Counted from the stretch's first letter, positions 18,344 to 26,959 are shown. The stretch is 64,000 nt of DNA from Streptomyces roseochromogenus subsp. oscitans DS 12.976 (GCF_000497445.1 NZ_CM002285.1:9377519-9441518); one strand, 5' to 3'. The notes: a model not told the origin generated them from the sequence alone. Numbers and translations are program-made.

Positions 18344-19378
18344 GTGAATACGCTGAGCGGCCCCACAGATGTAATCTGGGACATGACGTATTCCTGTCCG
18401 CTGCGCTGTACGCACTGCTATTCGGAGTCCGGCCGACGGCCGTCACGGCAACTCGATCACGCCCAACTGCTCCAAGTCACTGACGCGTTGATATCCCTGC
18501 GCCCACTGGGTATCGCCCTCACCGGCGGAGAACCTCTCCTTGTCAAGGGGCTTCTGGAAGTCGCCGGACGCATCACTCGGGCGGAAATCCCGGTGGTCCT
18601 CTACACCAGCGGGTGGAATGTCGACCGGGCCCTGGCCGAAGAACTCCTGAAAGTATTTCACCGGATCGCCGTGAGCCTGGACGGCGCCACCGCCGGAGTG
18701 CACAACAGGATCAGGGGCCGGGCCCGCTCCTTCGAGAGCGCGCTGAGCACGCTCAGTCTTCTGGACGAGGCGTCCCGGGACCTCGCCGCGCAACTTCATG
18801 CCCATGTCGGCACCTTCGGGATCGACTGCTCATTGATGCGGAGCAACATCCACCAACTGGAGAAATTCTGCACCGACATCGTGCCGCGCTTTCCCGCCAT
18901 GAGGCACCTGGTCTTCGGGGTGACGGTACCCTCCGGCCTGGCCAACCGCGCCGGATTCGCCGAACGCGAGCTCCTCGACGACGCGCTGATCCGCCGCACG
19001 GCAAGTGCTTGGCAGCTCAAACGACTTCAGTCGCTCGCGCCCGGCACGCTGGACATCACCGTCGAGGACAACCGCATGCTGATGATGCACCCTGACGATC
19101 TCGCCAAGGGCTGGGCCCTGCCGGCCATGCAGGTTGAACCGGACGGCGGAGTGCGGGCCATGCCGATCTACGAGGGCACGGTGGGAAACATCCTGGACGA
19201 GGACCCGAACGCCCTGTGGAAAAAGGCGGTTGCCCGGCGAAGTGACCCTTTCGTCGTCGAAACGCTGACGCCCGTGCGCACCATGAGGGAATGGGCCGAG
19301 GCCGCCCGCCGCATCGACCACCACTTCGGCACCGCCGAGGACCGCGCCAGAATAGCCCGGCGCCCCGAATATCGCTGA
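18344..19378 (+). CDS. Radical SAM protein of lanthipeptide operon
   Basis: A predicted [4Fe-4S]/S-adenosylmethionine radical enzyme of about 344 residues. Cys18, Cys22 and Cys25 form the CxxxCxxC motif (SCPLRCTHCY). GGEPLL follows (SAM-binding), and VSLDGATAGVHNRIRG is typical of peptide-modifying subfamilies. The C-terminal part keeps the shape of a SPASM domain (QVEPDGGVRAMPIYEGTVGN), but the cysteines expected there are replaced by alanine-methionine pairs, so an auxiliary cluster is unlikely. I chose GTG 18344 because GGGAGGGG lies 9 bp upstream; ATG 18314 is the alternative. It is followed after 55 bp by lanL and two precursor genes, so it probably adds a second modification to those peptides or acts on a different substrate. 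The reaction is unknown. Confidence 0.8.
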   Translation: MNTLSGPTDVIWDMTYSCPLRCTHCYSESGRRPSRQLDHAQLLQVTDALISLRPLGIALTGGEPLLVKGLLEVAGRITRAEIPVVLYTSGWNVDRALAEELLKVFHRIAVSLDGATAGVHNRIRGRARSFESALSTLSLLDEASRDLAAQLHAHVGTFGIDCSLMRSNIHQLEKFCTDIVPRFPAMRHLVFGVTVPSGLANRAGFAERELLDDALIRRTASAWQLKRLQSLAPGTLDITVEDNRMLMMHPDDLAKGWALPAMQVEPDGGVRAMPIYEGTVGNILDEDPNALWKKAVARRSDPFVVETLTPVRTMREWAEAARRIDHHFGTAEDRARIARRPEYR

Positions 19379-19433
19379 CCCCTCACTGACCTCTCTGTCT
19401 CGCGTTGTCGGTACCGGACGAAGGTGGAAGCCC

Positions 19434-22202
19434 ATGGAACCCGGCCGCATCGCGGAACGGTCGCTGCTCGTGGACTGCGTCCGTTCCGTTCTCTCTCGTC
19501 ACCAACCGCACGAATGGCAGATCAGGCCGGGCGAATTCTGGTGCCATGTCAGGCTGCCGGAGGCTTCAGCACGCATTCAAGGATGGAAACTGCACATCTC
19601 GGCGACACCGTTGTCCGCCCCGCTGGTGCTGGCGCGAACGGCTGAGGTCCTGGCCGACCACCACTGCCCATTCAAATTCGCCGGAACCCTCTCCCGGGTG
19701 GCGGAACTCTGCGCGCGCCAAACGGCCCGGAGCAGCGGCGGGAAATTCATCACCGCCTACCCGGACGGCGACGACGACCGGCTGCGCGCACTCGCGGAGG
19801 AACTGCACCGCGTCACCGAGGGCCTGCCCGGGCCCGGCATCCTCTCCGACCGCCCCTACCGGCCCGGCAGCCTGGTGCACTACCGCTTCGGCGCCTTCCA
19901 GGGGGTGCCCATGCTGGGCAACGAGGCATCGTACGAGGTCATGCTGATGGCCCCGGACGGCTCGCTGGACCGGGACCGGCGCGAGGCATGGTTCTCTCCA
20001 CCGCCCTGGGCGCCGCGCGATCCGTTCACCGGACAGCGGCCCGAACCGCCCGCCTCCGGAACAACGGCACCCCGGCCTGTACGGCTCAACGACCGCTATG
20101 TCGTCCGCGACGTCGTCCGCCACGCCTTCACCGGCGGCGTCTACCGGGCGACCGACGAACGAGACGGCCGCTCTGTCATCATCAAGCAAGCGCGCCCCCA
20201 CACCGGGGCCACCGCGACCGGGACGGACATCTGCAACGCCCGGCGCCATGAAGCCGCCATGCTGGAGCACTTCGCGTCCTCCGGCCGCACCCCGCAGCTC
20301 GTCGCGCTCTTCGAGCAGCAAGGCGAACTCTTCCTCGTCCAGGAGGCCATCGCCGGAGTCACCCTCCGCCAGTGGGTCGCGGGGAACATCACCCTGGAAG
20401 CCGTGGACGACGGCGGCGGCGAGTGGGGCCTGCCCATGGCGCTCGCCGAGCGGCTGGCCACCGGCCTGGCCGACCTGGTGGAGCTCGTCCACTGCGAGGG
20501 TTTCGTCCTGCGCGACCTCAACCCCAACAATGTGATGGTCACCGAAGACCACCAGCTGCGGCTGATCGACCTCGAACTCCTCTCCCGTCCCGGCGAACGC
20601 GTGGTGCACGCCCACACACCGGGCTACGCGGCCCCCGAACAAGCCGCCGCCCGCGCCTGCGACGGCTGTCCCGACCCCACCGCCGACCTCTACGGCCTCG
20701 GTGCGACGCTGCTGTACCTGCTCACCGGCGTCGACCCACTGCTCGCCCCCGATGATCCGCCCGCCCGTCCCGGCCGGCAGCGGATCGCGGGCCTGCTCGA
20801 CCAGCTGAGCCGCGACAACCCCGCCGCGCAGCGGTACGCGCCCCTCGTTCTCGCGTTGCTGCACGAGCGGCCCGAAGAGCGGCCAGGCCTCGCGGACGTA
20901 CGGCGCGCCCTGTCCGGCCAGGCCCGGCCGGCGCCACCCGCGGTGAGCACGGCGGTACCGAGGCGGCCGGCCGGGCCCGAGCTCAAGCAGCTCACCGGCG
21001 ATGCGCTGGAACATCTCCTGGCCACGATGACCCCCGACGCCGACCGGCTCTGGCCGCCCTCACCGTTCGGCGCCACCAGCGACCCCCTCAACATCCAGCA
21101 CGGCGCCGCAGGCGTCCTGGGCGTGCTCGCCCGGGCGCTGCGCGCCGAACCCGGAGCGGAGTTGCGGGAAGCCGTCGCCACGGCCGCCGGCTGGATCGTC
21201 CGCCGGACCGGGCGGGAGCCGCGTGCGCTGCCCGGCCTGTACTTCGGCCGCTCCGGCACCGCGTGGGCCCTCCTCGACGCCGCCGAGGCCCTGGGGGACG
21301 ACACACTGGCCGACACCGCGGCCGACCTCGCCCACCGCATACCGCTGCGGTGGCCCAACCCGGACATCTGCCATGGCTCAGCGGGCGCCGGAATGACCCA
21401 GCTCCGCTTCTGGGAGGCCACCGGCGACCAGGACTTCCTGCGCCGAGCCGGCGAGGCCGCCGAATCCGTGGCCGCCGCGGCCGTCCGCCGGGACGACCGG
21501 CTCCTGTGGCCCATCCCGCGCGACTGGCCGTCCAACCTCGCCGGACTCGTCCACTACGGCTTCGCCCACGGCGTCGCGGGCACAGGCACGTTCCTGCTCG
21601 CCGCAGGCCGGGCCACTGGCGAGAGCGCGTACACGGAGCTCGCGGAAGAGGCCGCACAGACACTTCTGACCACAGCCCACCACGACGGCGGCGCCGCCTA
21701 CTGGACCGCCGGGCCCTCGGGCGGGGCACGCAAGACCAACTGGTGCAGCGGCTCCTCCGGCATCGGCACCTTCCTGCTGCGGCTGTGGCAGCAGAACGGG
21801 GACGCCCGGCTGCGAGCCGGCGCTGAGGCGGCGGCCATCGCTGTCCGTCGCACCCGCTGGCACGCGGGAACCGCCCAGTGCCACGGACTGGCGGGCGACG
21901 GGGAGTTCCTGCTCGACCTGGCCCAGGCCTGCGGACAGCCGCGGCACACCCGGTGGGCCGAGCAGCTGGCGGTCGCCCTTCACACCCGCCACGCCATCCG
22001 CGACGGGCGCGTGCTCGCACCGGATGAGACCGGAACGTCGGTCGTGACCGACTACGGCACCGGCCTCAGCGGAGTGCTGGCCTTCCTGCTGCGCCTGCGG
22101 GACGGCGGGCCCCGCCTGTGGCTGCCAAGGACGCTCGCCGGGCCGTACACGGCACACACGGCCGGTGAGTCAGGAGACCGGACCGGAACCGAAGGGAGGT
22201 GA
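19434..22202 (+). CDS. lanL: Class IV lanthipeptide synthetase LanL
   Basis: A three-domain enzyme of 922 residues that phosphorylates and eliminates Ser/Thr and then forms thioether rings. The N-terminal lyase region (about 1-200) has GWKLHISATPLSA and SGGKFITAYP. The kinase (about 221-495) has Lys251 in VIIK, LRDLNPNNVMV (Asp361) and IDLE (Asp379). The LanC-like cyclase (about 545-900) has CHGSAG (646-651) and the three zinc ligands Cys771 (NWCSG), Cys816 and His817 (QCHG). Retained zinc ligands separate class IV (LanL) from class III (LanKC). The ATG follows GAAGGTGG. The stop codon is 5 bases before the first precursor gene. Regulation is presumably from a promoter in front of the radical SAM gene. 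Confidence 0.93.
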   Translation: MEPGRIAERSLLVDCVRSVLSRHQPHEWQIRPGEFWCHVRLPEASARIQGWKLHISATPLSAPLVLARTAEVLADHHCPFKFAGTLSRVAELCARQTARSSGGKFITAYPDGDDDRLRALAEELHRVTEGLPGPGILSDRPYRPGSLVHYRFGAFQGVPMLGNEASYEVMLMAPDGSLDRDRREAWFSPPPWAPRDPFTGQRPEPPASGTTAPRPVRLNDRYVVRDVVRHAFTGGVYRATDERDGRSVIIKQARPHTGATATGTDICNARRHEAAMLEHFASSGRTPQLVALFEQQGELFLVQEAIAGVTLRQWVAGNITLEAVDDGGGEWGLPMALAERLATGLADLVELVHCEGFVLRDLNPNNVMVTEDHQLRLIDLELLSRPGERVVHAHTPGYAAPEQAAARACDGCPDPTADLYGLGATLLYLLTGVDPLLAPDDPPARPGRQRIAGLLDQLSRDNPAAQRYAPLVLALLHERPEERPGLADVRRALSGQARPAPPAVSTAVPRRPAGPELKQLTGDALEHLLATMTPDADRLWPPSPFGATSDPLNIQHGAAGVLGVLARALRAEPGAELREAVATAAGWIVRRTGREPRALPGLYFGRSGTAWALLDAAEALGDDTLADTAADLAHRIPLRWPNPDICHGSAGAGMTQLRFWEATGDQDFLRRAGEAAESVAAAAVRRDDRLLWPIPRDWPSNLAGLVHYGFAHGVAGTGTFLLAAGRATGESAYTELAEEAAQTLLTTAHHDGGAAYWTAGPSGGARKTNWCSGSSGIGTFLLRLWQQNGDARLRAGAEAAAIAVRRTRWHAGTAQCHGLAGDGEFLLDLAQACGQPRHTRWAEQLAVALHTRHAIRDGRVLAPDETGTSVVTDYGTGLSGVLAFLLRLRDGGPRLWLPRTLAGPYTAHTAGESGDRTGTEGR

Positions 22203-22207
22203 GACAG

Positions 22208-22315
22208 ATGGAGCTTGATGTGAAGGCTCTGCAGCACCTGCAGGAGGAGGAGCCCGAAACGGGCCTCTACCCGTGCACCTGGACCTGCCCGTGGACCTCG
22301 ACGTCCGCGGAGTGA
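22208..22315 (+). CDS. Lanthipeptide precursor LanA1 (35 aa)
   Basis: A tiny frame directly after lanL with an excellent ribosome site (GGGAGGTGA, overlapping the lanL stop) and ATG at 22208. The leader is MELDVKALQHLQEEEPET, helical and acidic like other class III/IV leaders. The putative core is GLYPCTWTCPWTSTSAE: two cysteines four apart and six Ser/Thr. It shares G-L-aromatic-P-C-x-x-T-C with the second precursor 112 bp downstream. Ring topology cannot be predicted with confidence, because most Ser/Thr lie after the cysteines. No known precursor is recognised, and no peptidase or transporter gene is adjacent. Confidence 0.8.
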   Translation: MELDVKALQHLQEEEPETGLYPCTWTCPWTSTSAE

Positions 22316-22426
22316 TCGGACCGCACCAGGCGCGCCGGCCTTCTCCAGGAGAACTCTTGGGGACGGCCGGCGCGCTCGTGCACCTCGCACACCCCTGCGT
22401 CCAGCGACGGAAGGACGGCGATATAG

Positions 22427-22558
22427 ATGAACGAAGAGGATGTAACGGACGCCACTGACAGGGCCGCCGCTGAGGTGCGGGCCCTTCACCTGCTCCCGGA
22501 CGCCGAAAACGACGGCCTGTGGCCATGCCCCATCACCTGCGGGAACACCCAGTGGTGA
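22427..22558 (+). CDS. Lanthipeptide precursor LanA2 (43 aa)
   Basis: A small frame starting at ATG 22427 with GGAAGGA 11 bases upstream. The leader is rich in acidic residues (MNEEDVTDATDRAAAEVRAL, then HLLPDAEND). The putative core is GLWPCPITCGNTQW, which aligns without gaps to LanA1 over GL(Y/W)PCxxTC. Only Thr37 and Thr41 are dehydratable in the core, so at most two dehydrations are expected. The shared core with a divergent leader supports two substrates for one LanL/radical SAM pair. It lies 36 bp before a hairpin terminator. Confidence 0.78.
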   Translation: MNEEDVTDATDRAAAEVRALHLLPDAENDGLWPCPITCGNTQW

Positions 22559-22597
22559 CCACTCCGCTCTGATCTCCGGAGCACCCGCACGCCGTGG

Positions 22598-22631
22598 GCG
22601 TCCCGTCCATCAACGGGGGCGGACGGGGCGC
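22598..22631 (+). terminator. Terminator of lanthipeptide operon
   Basis: GCGTCCCGTCC (22598-22608) pairs with GGACGGGGCGC (22621-22631) with one G-T type mismatch and a 12-nt loop, 39 bp after lanA2. It has no U-tract, as is normal in streptomycetes. Confidence 0.65.
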
Positions 22632-23251
22632 ACACGGGGCCAGCCGGAATGCGGCGGAACCCTGCCGTTGCCCCAAGGGTCCGCAGGCCAGTGAGCTGTG
22701 ACGCCCTGTTGGTCTGTTGCGGTACATCACGTATTCACTGCGGCAGGCAGCAGCGGAGGGGCAGCACGGGCGCTCGGCACGGGTCCGCTTGGCGGAATCC
22801 GCGATGCAAACTCTCAGAGCCTGGCTTTCAGCCTGCCGGTGCGTGTCTGTTGGTCAGTGGCCTGGGCACTTCTTCCAGGCGAAGCGGTACTTGGTGTTGA
22901 AGCCGCCGTGTTGAAGTTGCGCTTCTCGCCGCAGGGAGCGCATACGAGGGCCCTTTGGGGCTTCTGCTCCCCGACCCCCATAGAGCGGCAACGCCGTTCA
23001 CCCACCGTAGCCACCACAACCGAACGACCACTGTTGCCCTTCACTCGACCAATCGGACAGCCCCTAGACCGAAGCCGAGCAGCAGTGCCAGAAGGACGGT
23101 CGTGGCGCGCCCTTGCGGACCTGCCGGCGTGTGATGGTCATTCATGCCTCCATGTGGTACGTGCGGATGCGGTTGTCACCTTGCGCAACTTAGCAACTAT
23201 TATCGCGACGGACAGCGATTCTTCCCACCTCCGGATCATGACGGGGTTCTG
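22632..23251. other. Gene-free or degenerate 620-bp stretch
   Basis: No frame here has a convincing start, ribosome site or family. A short minus-strand run near 22.85-23.0 kb contains CAPCGEKRNF and, in another frame, FNTKYRFAWKKCPGH, which looks like a decayed small zinc-ribbon protein. The last 100 bp probably hold the promoter of the LURP-one-like gene. Confidence 0.4.
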
Positions 23252-23755
23252 ATGCGTTACCTGGTACGTGACCGCATGCTGGCCTTCCACGAGGAGGCCT
23301 GGGTCGAGACGGAACACCGGCAGAGGCTGTTCAAGGTCAATCGCAAACTGCTGCGCCTGCGCACCACGTTCGACTTCGTCGACACCGAGGGCCGGCAGAT
23401 GGCGAGCATCGTCAAGAAGGCGCTCACCTTCCACCACACGATCCTCATCAAGCAGGACGGCGAGAACGTGGGCCGCATCAGCAAGCGGAAGTTCCGGATA
23501 TTCGGGGACCGCTACAAGGTGACCCTGCGCGGGGGACGCCGGCTGCGCATCGCCGGCAACCTCTGGGACCGCGAGTTCGACATCGCGGACGACAGCGGCA
23601 CCCTGGCACACATCTCGCGCCGGTGGTTCACCATCCGTGACGCCTACGCCATCGACGTGATGAGCGAACCGGACTGGCTGCTGCTGGTCATCCTCGCCGT
23701 GTGTGTGGACCACATCATCGAGGACCGCGAGGGCGAGCAGCTCACCAACCTCTGA
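23252..23755 (+). CDS. LURP-one-related (DUF567) protein
   Basis: A cytosolic protein of 167 residues with the LURP-one/tubby-like beta-barrel pattern: MRYLVRDRMLAFHEEAWVET, then NRKLLRLRTTFDFVDTEGRQ, KALTFHHTILIKQDGENVGR and ISRRWFTIRDAYAIDV. Length and strand order match the family, often described as phospholipid scramblase-like in fold. Members have no established enzymatic function in bacteria. I chose ATG 23252 because the conserved strand order begins there. It is followed 74 bp downstream by a membrane metallohydrolase gene on the same strand, possibly co-transcribed. Confidence 0.75.
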   Translation: MRYLVRDRMLAFHEEAWVETEHRQRLFKVNRKLLRLRTTFDFVDTEGRQMASIVKKALTFHHTILIKQDGENVGRISKRKFRIFGDRYKVTLRGGRRLRIAGNLWDREFDIADDSGTLAHISRRWFTIRDAYAIDVMSEPDWLLLVILAVCVDHIIEDREGEQLTNL

Positions 23756-23829
23756 CCCAAGCACATCTGTGACGCTCGGACATCTACGCGCCGTTGACGC
23801 GGCACCGAATCGGGGGAGAACCACCTTCC

Positions 23830-24531
23830 ATGATGGGCCATTCGCACGCCGTGAGCGGCGCCCTGCTGTTCGCCGGCACCGCTCCCTACCTTCCACCTGT
23901 GCTGCTGCACACACATCTGTCGCCCCAGGAGATCCTCATGGGCACGGTGCTGTGCGCGGGCGCCGCACTGCTGCCCGACCTGGACCACCACGACGGCACG
24001 ATCGCGAACTTCCTCGGTCCGGTCTCCCGGATGCTGTGCCGGTTCGTCGCCTTCATCTCGGGCGGTCACCGCCATGCCACCCATTCCCTGTTCTTCGTCG
24101 CTTTCGCGACCCTGGGTACCTGGGCCGGAATCGCCTATCTGGGCAGGCCGTTCACGCTCGGCATGTGCTTCCTCCTGCTGGCGCTTGCGGTGCGGGCACT
24201 GAACCTCTGCCCGCCCGGGCACGGCTTCCATGCCTGGGGCACCAACGTGGCGCTGGCAGCGCTGGGGACCGCCGCCATCGCCAAGTTCATTCCCTCCGCG
24301 CCGGATTGGCTGCCCTACGCGATCGGCCTGGGCTGCCTGGCCCATCTCCTCGGGGACTCCATCACCAAGCAGGGCGCGCCGTGGCTGTGGCCGCTGAAGA
24401 CACGGTACGAGATCGTGCTGATCAAGAGCAGCGGCAACAAGCTGGAGACCGAGATACTGACGCCGCTGATGGGCGCCGGGACGATCGCCCTGCTCTGGCT
24501 GACCGTCCTGTCGCCGTATCCCCTGCACTGA
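23830..24531 (+). CDS. DUF457 (YdjM-like) membrane metal-dependent hydrolase
   Basis: An integral membrane protein of about 233 residues. The family signature is visible: GHSHAVSGALLF at the N-terminus, LLPDLDHHDG (metal ligands, about 52-61), GGHRHATHSLFF (about 79-90) and LAHLLGDSITKQG near the end, with 5-6 hydrophobic segments between. These are the conserved His/Asp residues of inner-membrane metallohydrolases of the YdjM type, whose substrate is unknown although a role in envelope or lipid metabolism is often suggested. ATG 23830 has GGGGGAG about 12 bp upstream; ATG 23833 is equally possible. Confidence 0.8.
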   Translation: MMGHSHAVSGALLFAGTAPYLPPVLLHTHLSPQEILMGTVLCAGAALLPDLDHHDGTIANFLGPVSRMLCRFVAFISGGHRHATHSLFFVAFATLGTWAGIAYLGRPFTLGMCFLLLALAVRALNLCPPGHGFHAWGTNVALAALGTAAIAKFIPSAPDWLPYAIGLGCLAHLLGDSITKQGAPWLWPLKTRYEIVLIKSSGNKLETEILTPLMGAGTIALLWLTVLSPYPLH

Positions 24532-24815
24532 GGCTGGATACCGTCAGCGGTCGTCGTACGAGCGACGCACGAGCCCTCCGGTGTCGACGACGGTGTCACC
24601 CGCACTCTGACCCACGACAACGTCACCCTCGCCGTACTCCTCGACCACGACGCCAAGACGATCACGTCGTGCAGATCGGCTACAGCTGCTGACAAGCCAC
24701 CGCCGTCACCCGAACAGGCCAGATACCCCACCGCCCCACGGGCACGATCACCACATGAACAGCGACGCCGACCGCAAAGTGTGGCTCGCCGCCCACCGGC
24801 ATCGACACGAGCACC
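24532..24815. other. Short-frame remnants, no clear gene
   Basis: A plus-strand run around 24580-24680 (GVDDGVTRTLTHDNVTLAVL) has coding-like composition but no start or family, and it ends in stops. It is probably a remnant. Confidence 0.3.
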
Positions 24816-24965
24816 GTGACCGACGAGAACGGAGCCACCCACCAGCTGCTCGACGAGGACAGCATGCGACGCCTCGCCGACATCGCCCCGGACCCGATGC
24901 GGGCCCACGCCCTGGTCGATCAGATCCTCGCCGAGGTGCGCGACGTCGAACAGCGAGCGGTCTGA
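24816..24965 (+). CDS. Small acidic hypothetical protein (49 aa)
   Basis: A short frame with strong third-position GC: VTDENGATHQLLDEDSMRRL, then ADIAPDPMRAHALVDQILAE and VRDVEQRAV before the stop at 24963. It is predicted fully helical and soluble. GTG 24816 is the only start after an upstream in-frame stop at 24756. No strong ribosome site is seen, so it may be a truncated 3' end of a larger gene. Confidence 0.35.
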   Translation: MTDENGATHQLLDEDSMRRLADIAPDPMRAHALVDQILAEVRDVEQRAV

Positions 24966-24995
24966 CGCCCGAGTCGTCCACGATCCCGCTCTTGA

Positions 24996-25808
24996 TCACG
25001 GAGCCCCGGGCGTCCAGGGCGCCCGGGCTCCACCCTCACTCCACGAGAAGCCCGGGAGACCTTGAGTCGCTGTCGTGTGGAAGTCTTCTCCTGAATCCTT
25101 GATCACACTGTGCCCTTGAACCGAACCGTCGATCCAGGTCAGGTCCGCGTACCAGGAGCACAGACACGACGTGGTGTTCACGGTGACCATGAACATTTCC
25201 GGATCACCCGCCGTCACCTTGTACGGAAACTTGAGCGCATCCGCCTGGACATCTCCCGGAAGTTTGGGGTTCGGAACCCAGTACGGCGCCTTCCTGTCCA
25301 GGTCTATCTCTCCATATCGATATGCACCGCCTCCACCGCAACCCCACGCCACGTTTTGAATCGTGCCCTTGATGGCGGGTTTCCGGCTCGTCACATGTAT
25401 TTTCAATCCGGTGAGGACAATGGCGTGATCGACTTTTCCGGTCGCATATACATACAGGGTGACCGGGCTGGCCGGCGCAGCGCCGAAGGCCGCGGGATCC
25501 TGGTCCCAGGTGTGACCGTTACGCTTCGGGCCGTGCCCGGGCGGGACCGTCGCCCGACTCGACTTCATGGGAAATACCCACCCAGAACTGGCACACCCCA
25601 TCCCCTGATCCGCCTCCAAACGCAGTGAGGGCCCTGTCGCCGTTGTCAGCGTGGCTTGGATACTTTTCCCGCCGAGGAACTCTTCGACCTTTTTCTCACC
25701 GGCCACGATCTTGTCAGAGATGACAGCGGCCAGTCCGGCCAGGACTGCTGCCGCGATCCAGATGAGAATTCGCCGTCCGAGCGCCGGCAGGCTTTTATAT
25801 CTGGGCAT
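24996..25808 (-). CDS. Membrane-anchored extracytoplasmic hypothetical protein
   Basis: A 270-residue protein with a short basic N-terminus (MPRYKSLPALGRR), one transmembrane helix (about 14-29, ILIWIAAAVLAGLAAV) and a large exported domain rich in Gly, Thr and aromatic residues. Cysteines at CASSGWVF, WGCGGGG and SCLCSW probably form disulfides outside the cell. The pattern VTLYVYATGKVDHAIVLTGL suggests a beta-sandwich. No catalytic motif or known family is recognised. It is monocistronic on the minus strand. Its 3' end faces the short frame at 24.8 kb. Confidence 0.65.
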   Translation of the reverse strand: MPRYKSLPALGRRILIWIAAAVLAGLAAVISDKIVAGEKKVEEFLGGKSIQATLTTATGPSLRLEADQGMGCASSGWVFPMKSSRATVPPGHGPKRNGHTWDQDPAAFGAAPASPVTLYVYATGKVDHAIVLTGLKIHVTSRKPAIKGTIQNVAWGCGGGGAYRYGEIDLDRKAPYWVPNPKLPGDVQADALKFPYKVTAGDPEMFMVTVNTTSCLCSWYADLTWIDGSVQGHSVIKDSGEDFHTTATQGLPGFSWSEGGARAPWTPGAP

Positions 25809-25970
25809 CGTTGCATCCCCAGCTCCGACAATCCCACCGATGCCAGCCTATGCCTGTGGATCTCCACGCGCTGGACGACACCCGGCACCAGAAGCGGGAC
25901 GAGGGCACCCCAGCGGACCGCACCCGGGGCTGAAACCACGCTGAACCGCCCCGCCCGCACGCTCTGCGGC

Positions 25971-26176
25971 ATGACGACGGACCTCGAACTCGCGATCGCA
26001 GCCACCGGGCTGCGCAAGTCCTACGCAGGCAACACCGTCCTCGACGGCATCGACATCCGCGTGCCCGGGGGCACGATCTTCTCCCTGCTCGGGCCGAACG
26101 GCGCGGGCAAGACCACGGCGGTCAACGTCCTGTCCCCCTGATCTCCGCCGACGGCGGGCAGGCGCGGATCTGTGGC
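25971..26176 (+). pseudogene. ABC transporter ATPase 5' fragment
   Basis: ATG 25971 opens a clear drug-export-type ATPase: LELAIAATGLRKSYAGNTVL, then SLLGPNGAGKTTAVNVL with a perfect Walker A. A one-base slip near 26138 brings in a stop; the correct frame continues only as LISADGGQARICG before unrelated sequence begins. Signature motif and Walker B are absent, so this is the truncated stump of a daunorubicin-resistance-type ABC gene. Confidence 0.75.
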
Positions 26177-26187
26177 TGACGTGGCCA

Positions 26188-26469
26188 TCAGGGCAGTCCG
26201 AGCAGGCGCTTCAGCAGCGTGCGGCGGGGCCGCGGCGCGGGCTGGCGAGGCTCGGGGTGCCGGTCGCGGATCCGGTACCCGGGGTGCAGGTTGCGCGGCT
26301 GGAGGCCGGGCGGGATGCCGTCGTAGGGGAGGTGCAGGCACTCGTTGACGTCGAGCGAGCCCTCGCGGTCGAGGTCGTAGTGGACAGTGGCCCGCAGCAG
26401 CCGGGTGTGCTTCGTCTTGCGGTGCCGACGGTGGACGGGGCGCAGCACGGTCTCCCCGTCGATCTCCAC
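26188..26469 (-). CDS. Hypothetical protein, possibly 5'-truncated
   Basis: An open frame of 93 residues with a GTG start (26469) and an in-frame stop just upstream. The sequence is basic: VLRPVHRRHRKTKHTRLLRA, LDVNECLHLPYDGIPPGL, ending PRPRRTLLKRLLGLP. I recognise no family; the high charge could mean a nucleic-acid-binding tail of a larger, lost protein. It faces the ABC stump tail to tail. Confidence 0.35.
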   Translation of the reverse strand: MEIDGETVLRPVHRRHRKTKHTRLLRATVHYDLDREGSLDVNECLHLPYDGIPPGLQPRNLHPGYRIRDRHPEPRQPAPRPRRTLLKRLLGLP

Positions 26470-26959
26470 CAGGGCTTTGCCCGGGGCGTCTCACCAAGGG
26501 CTGGCAGGGAGGGCCGCCGCCGGCCGCGCAGTGCCTGATCGTCATGTGCCCGTCGTTGCTCGTGGCACTGACAATGCTCCGAGTGGGCGCGGTAAAGCCT
26601 TCGCGTTGCGGTCAGGTTGCGCTGCGAAGGCTCCGAGGGCAAAGCAGTCCCCGGTAGTGCTGCGCGTGTCCTGAAGCTTCAGTCGTCACCGTTGCTTCGG
26701 TGTCGCGCCGGCTTGCCGGGGGCTTGAACCACATCCTGTCCGAGTCGCTCCGCCGATTAGACGTCCTCGTCGGCTTTGCAGCCTTTTCGGTGTTGTGGTC
26801 TAGACACCACCCTCCACGCATTGCGGTGCGAGTCAATGGGTTCTAGGTAAAACTTTTAACCGTCGGCGGGTGGAGGCCATGCTTGACCCCGGCTGGCTCT
26901 GGAGCATGTCCCGCCCACTCCTCGTCATAGGCTGGACTCAGCTCGGGGCTGAACGCGCG
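26470..26959. other. Intergenic, no gene seen
   Basis: No supported frame. It contains GTGGTCTAGACAC at 26795-26807, which resembles half of a DasR-type site but is not symmetric enough to call. The right part probably holds the left end of the IS5 element. Confidence 0.35.

Noticed and set aside
22359..22458. A possible third lanthipeptide precursor between lanA1 and lanA2 (TTG start after AGGAGA, 33 aa with one Cys).
   Set aside because: It overlaps lanA2 in another frame, lacks the GL(Y/W)PCxxTC core and the acidic leader, and has poor start spacing.
22698..23251. A 184-codon plus-strand frame before the LURP-one-like gene.
   Set aside because: Composition is irregular, there is no ribosome site or domain, and the region looks degenerate on both strands.
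26795..26807. GTGGTCTAGACAC as a second DasR-responsive element.
   Set aside because: The core resembles a dre half but the right arm does not match, and there is no chitin or sugar gene nearby.
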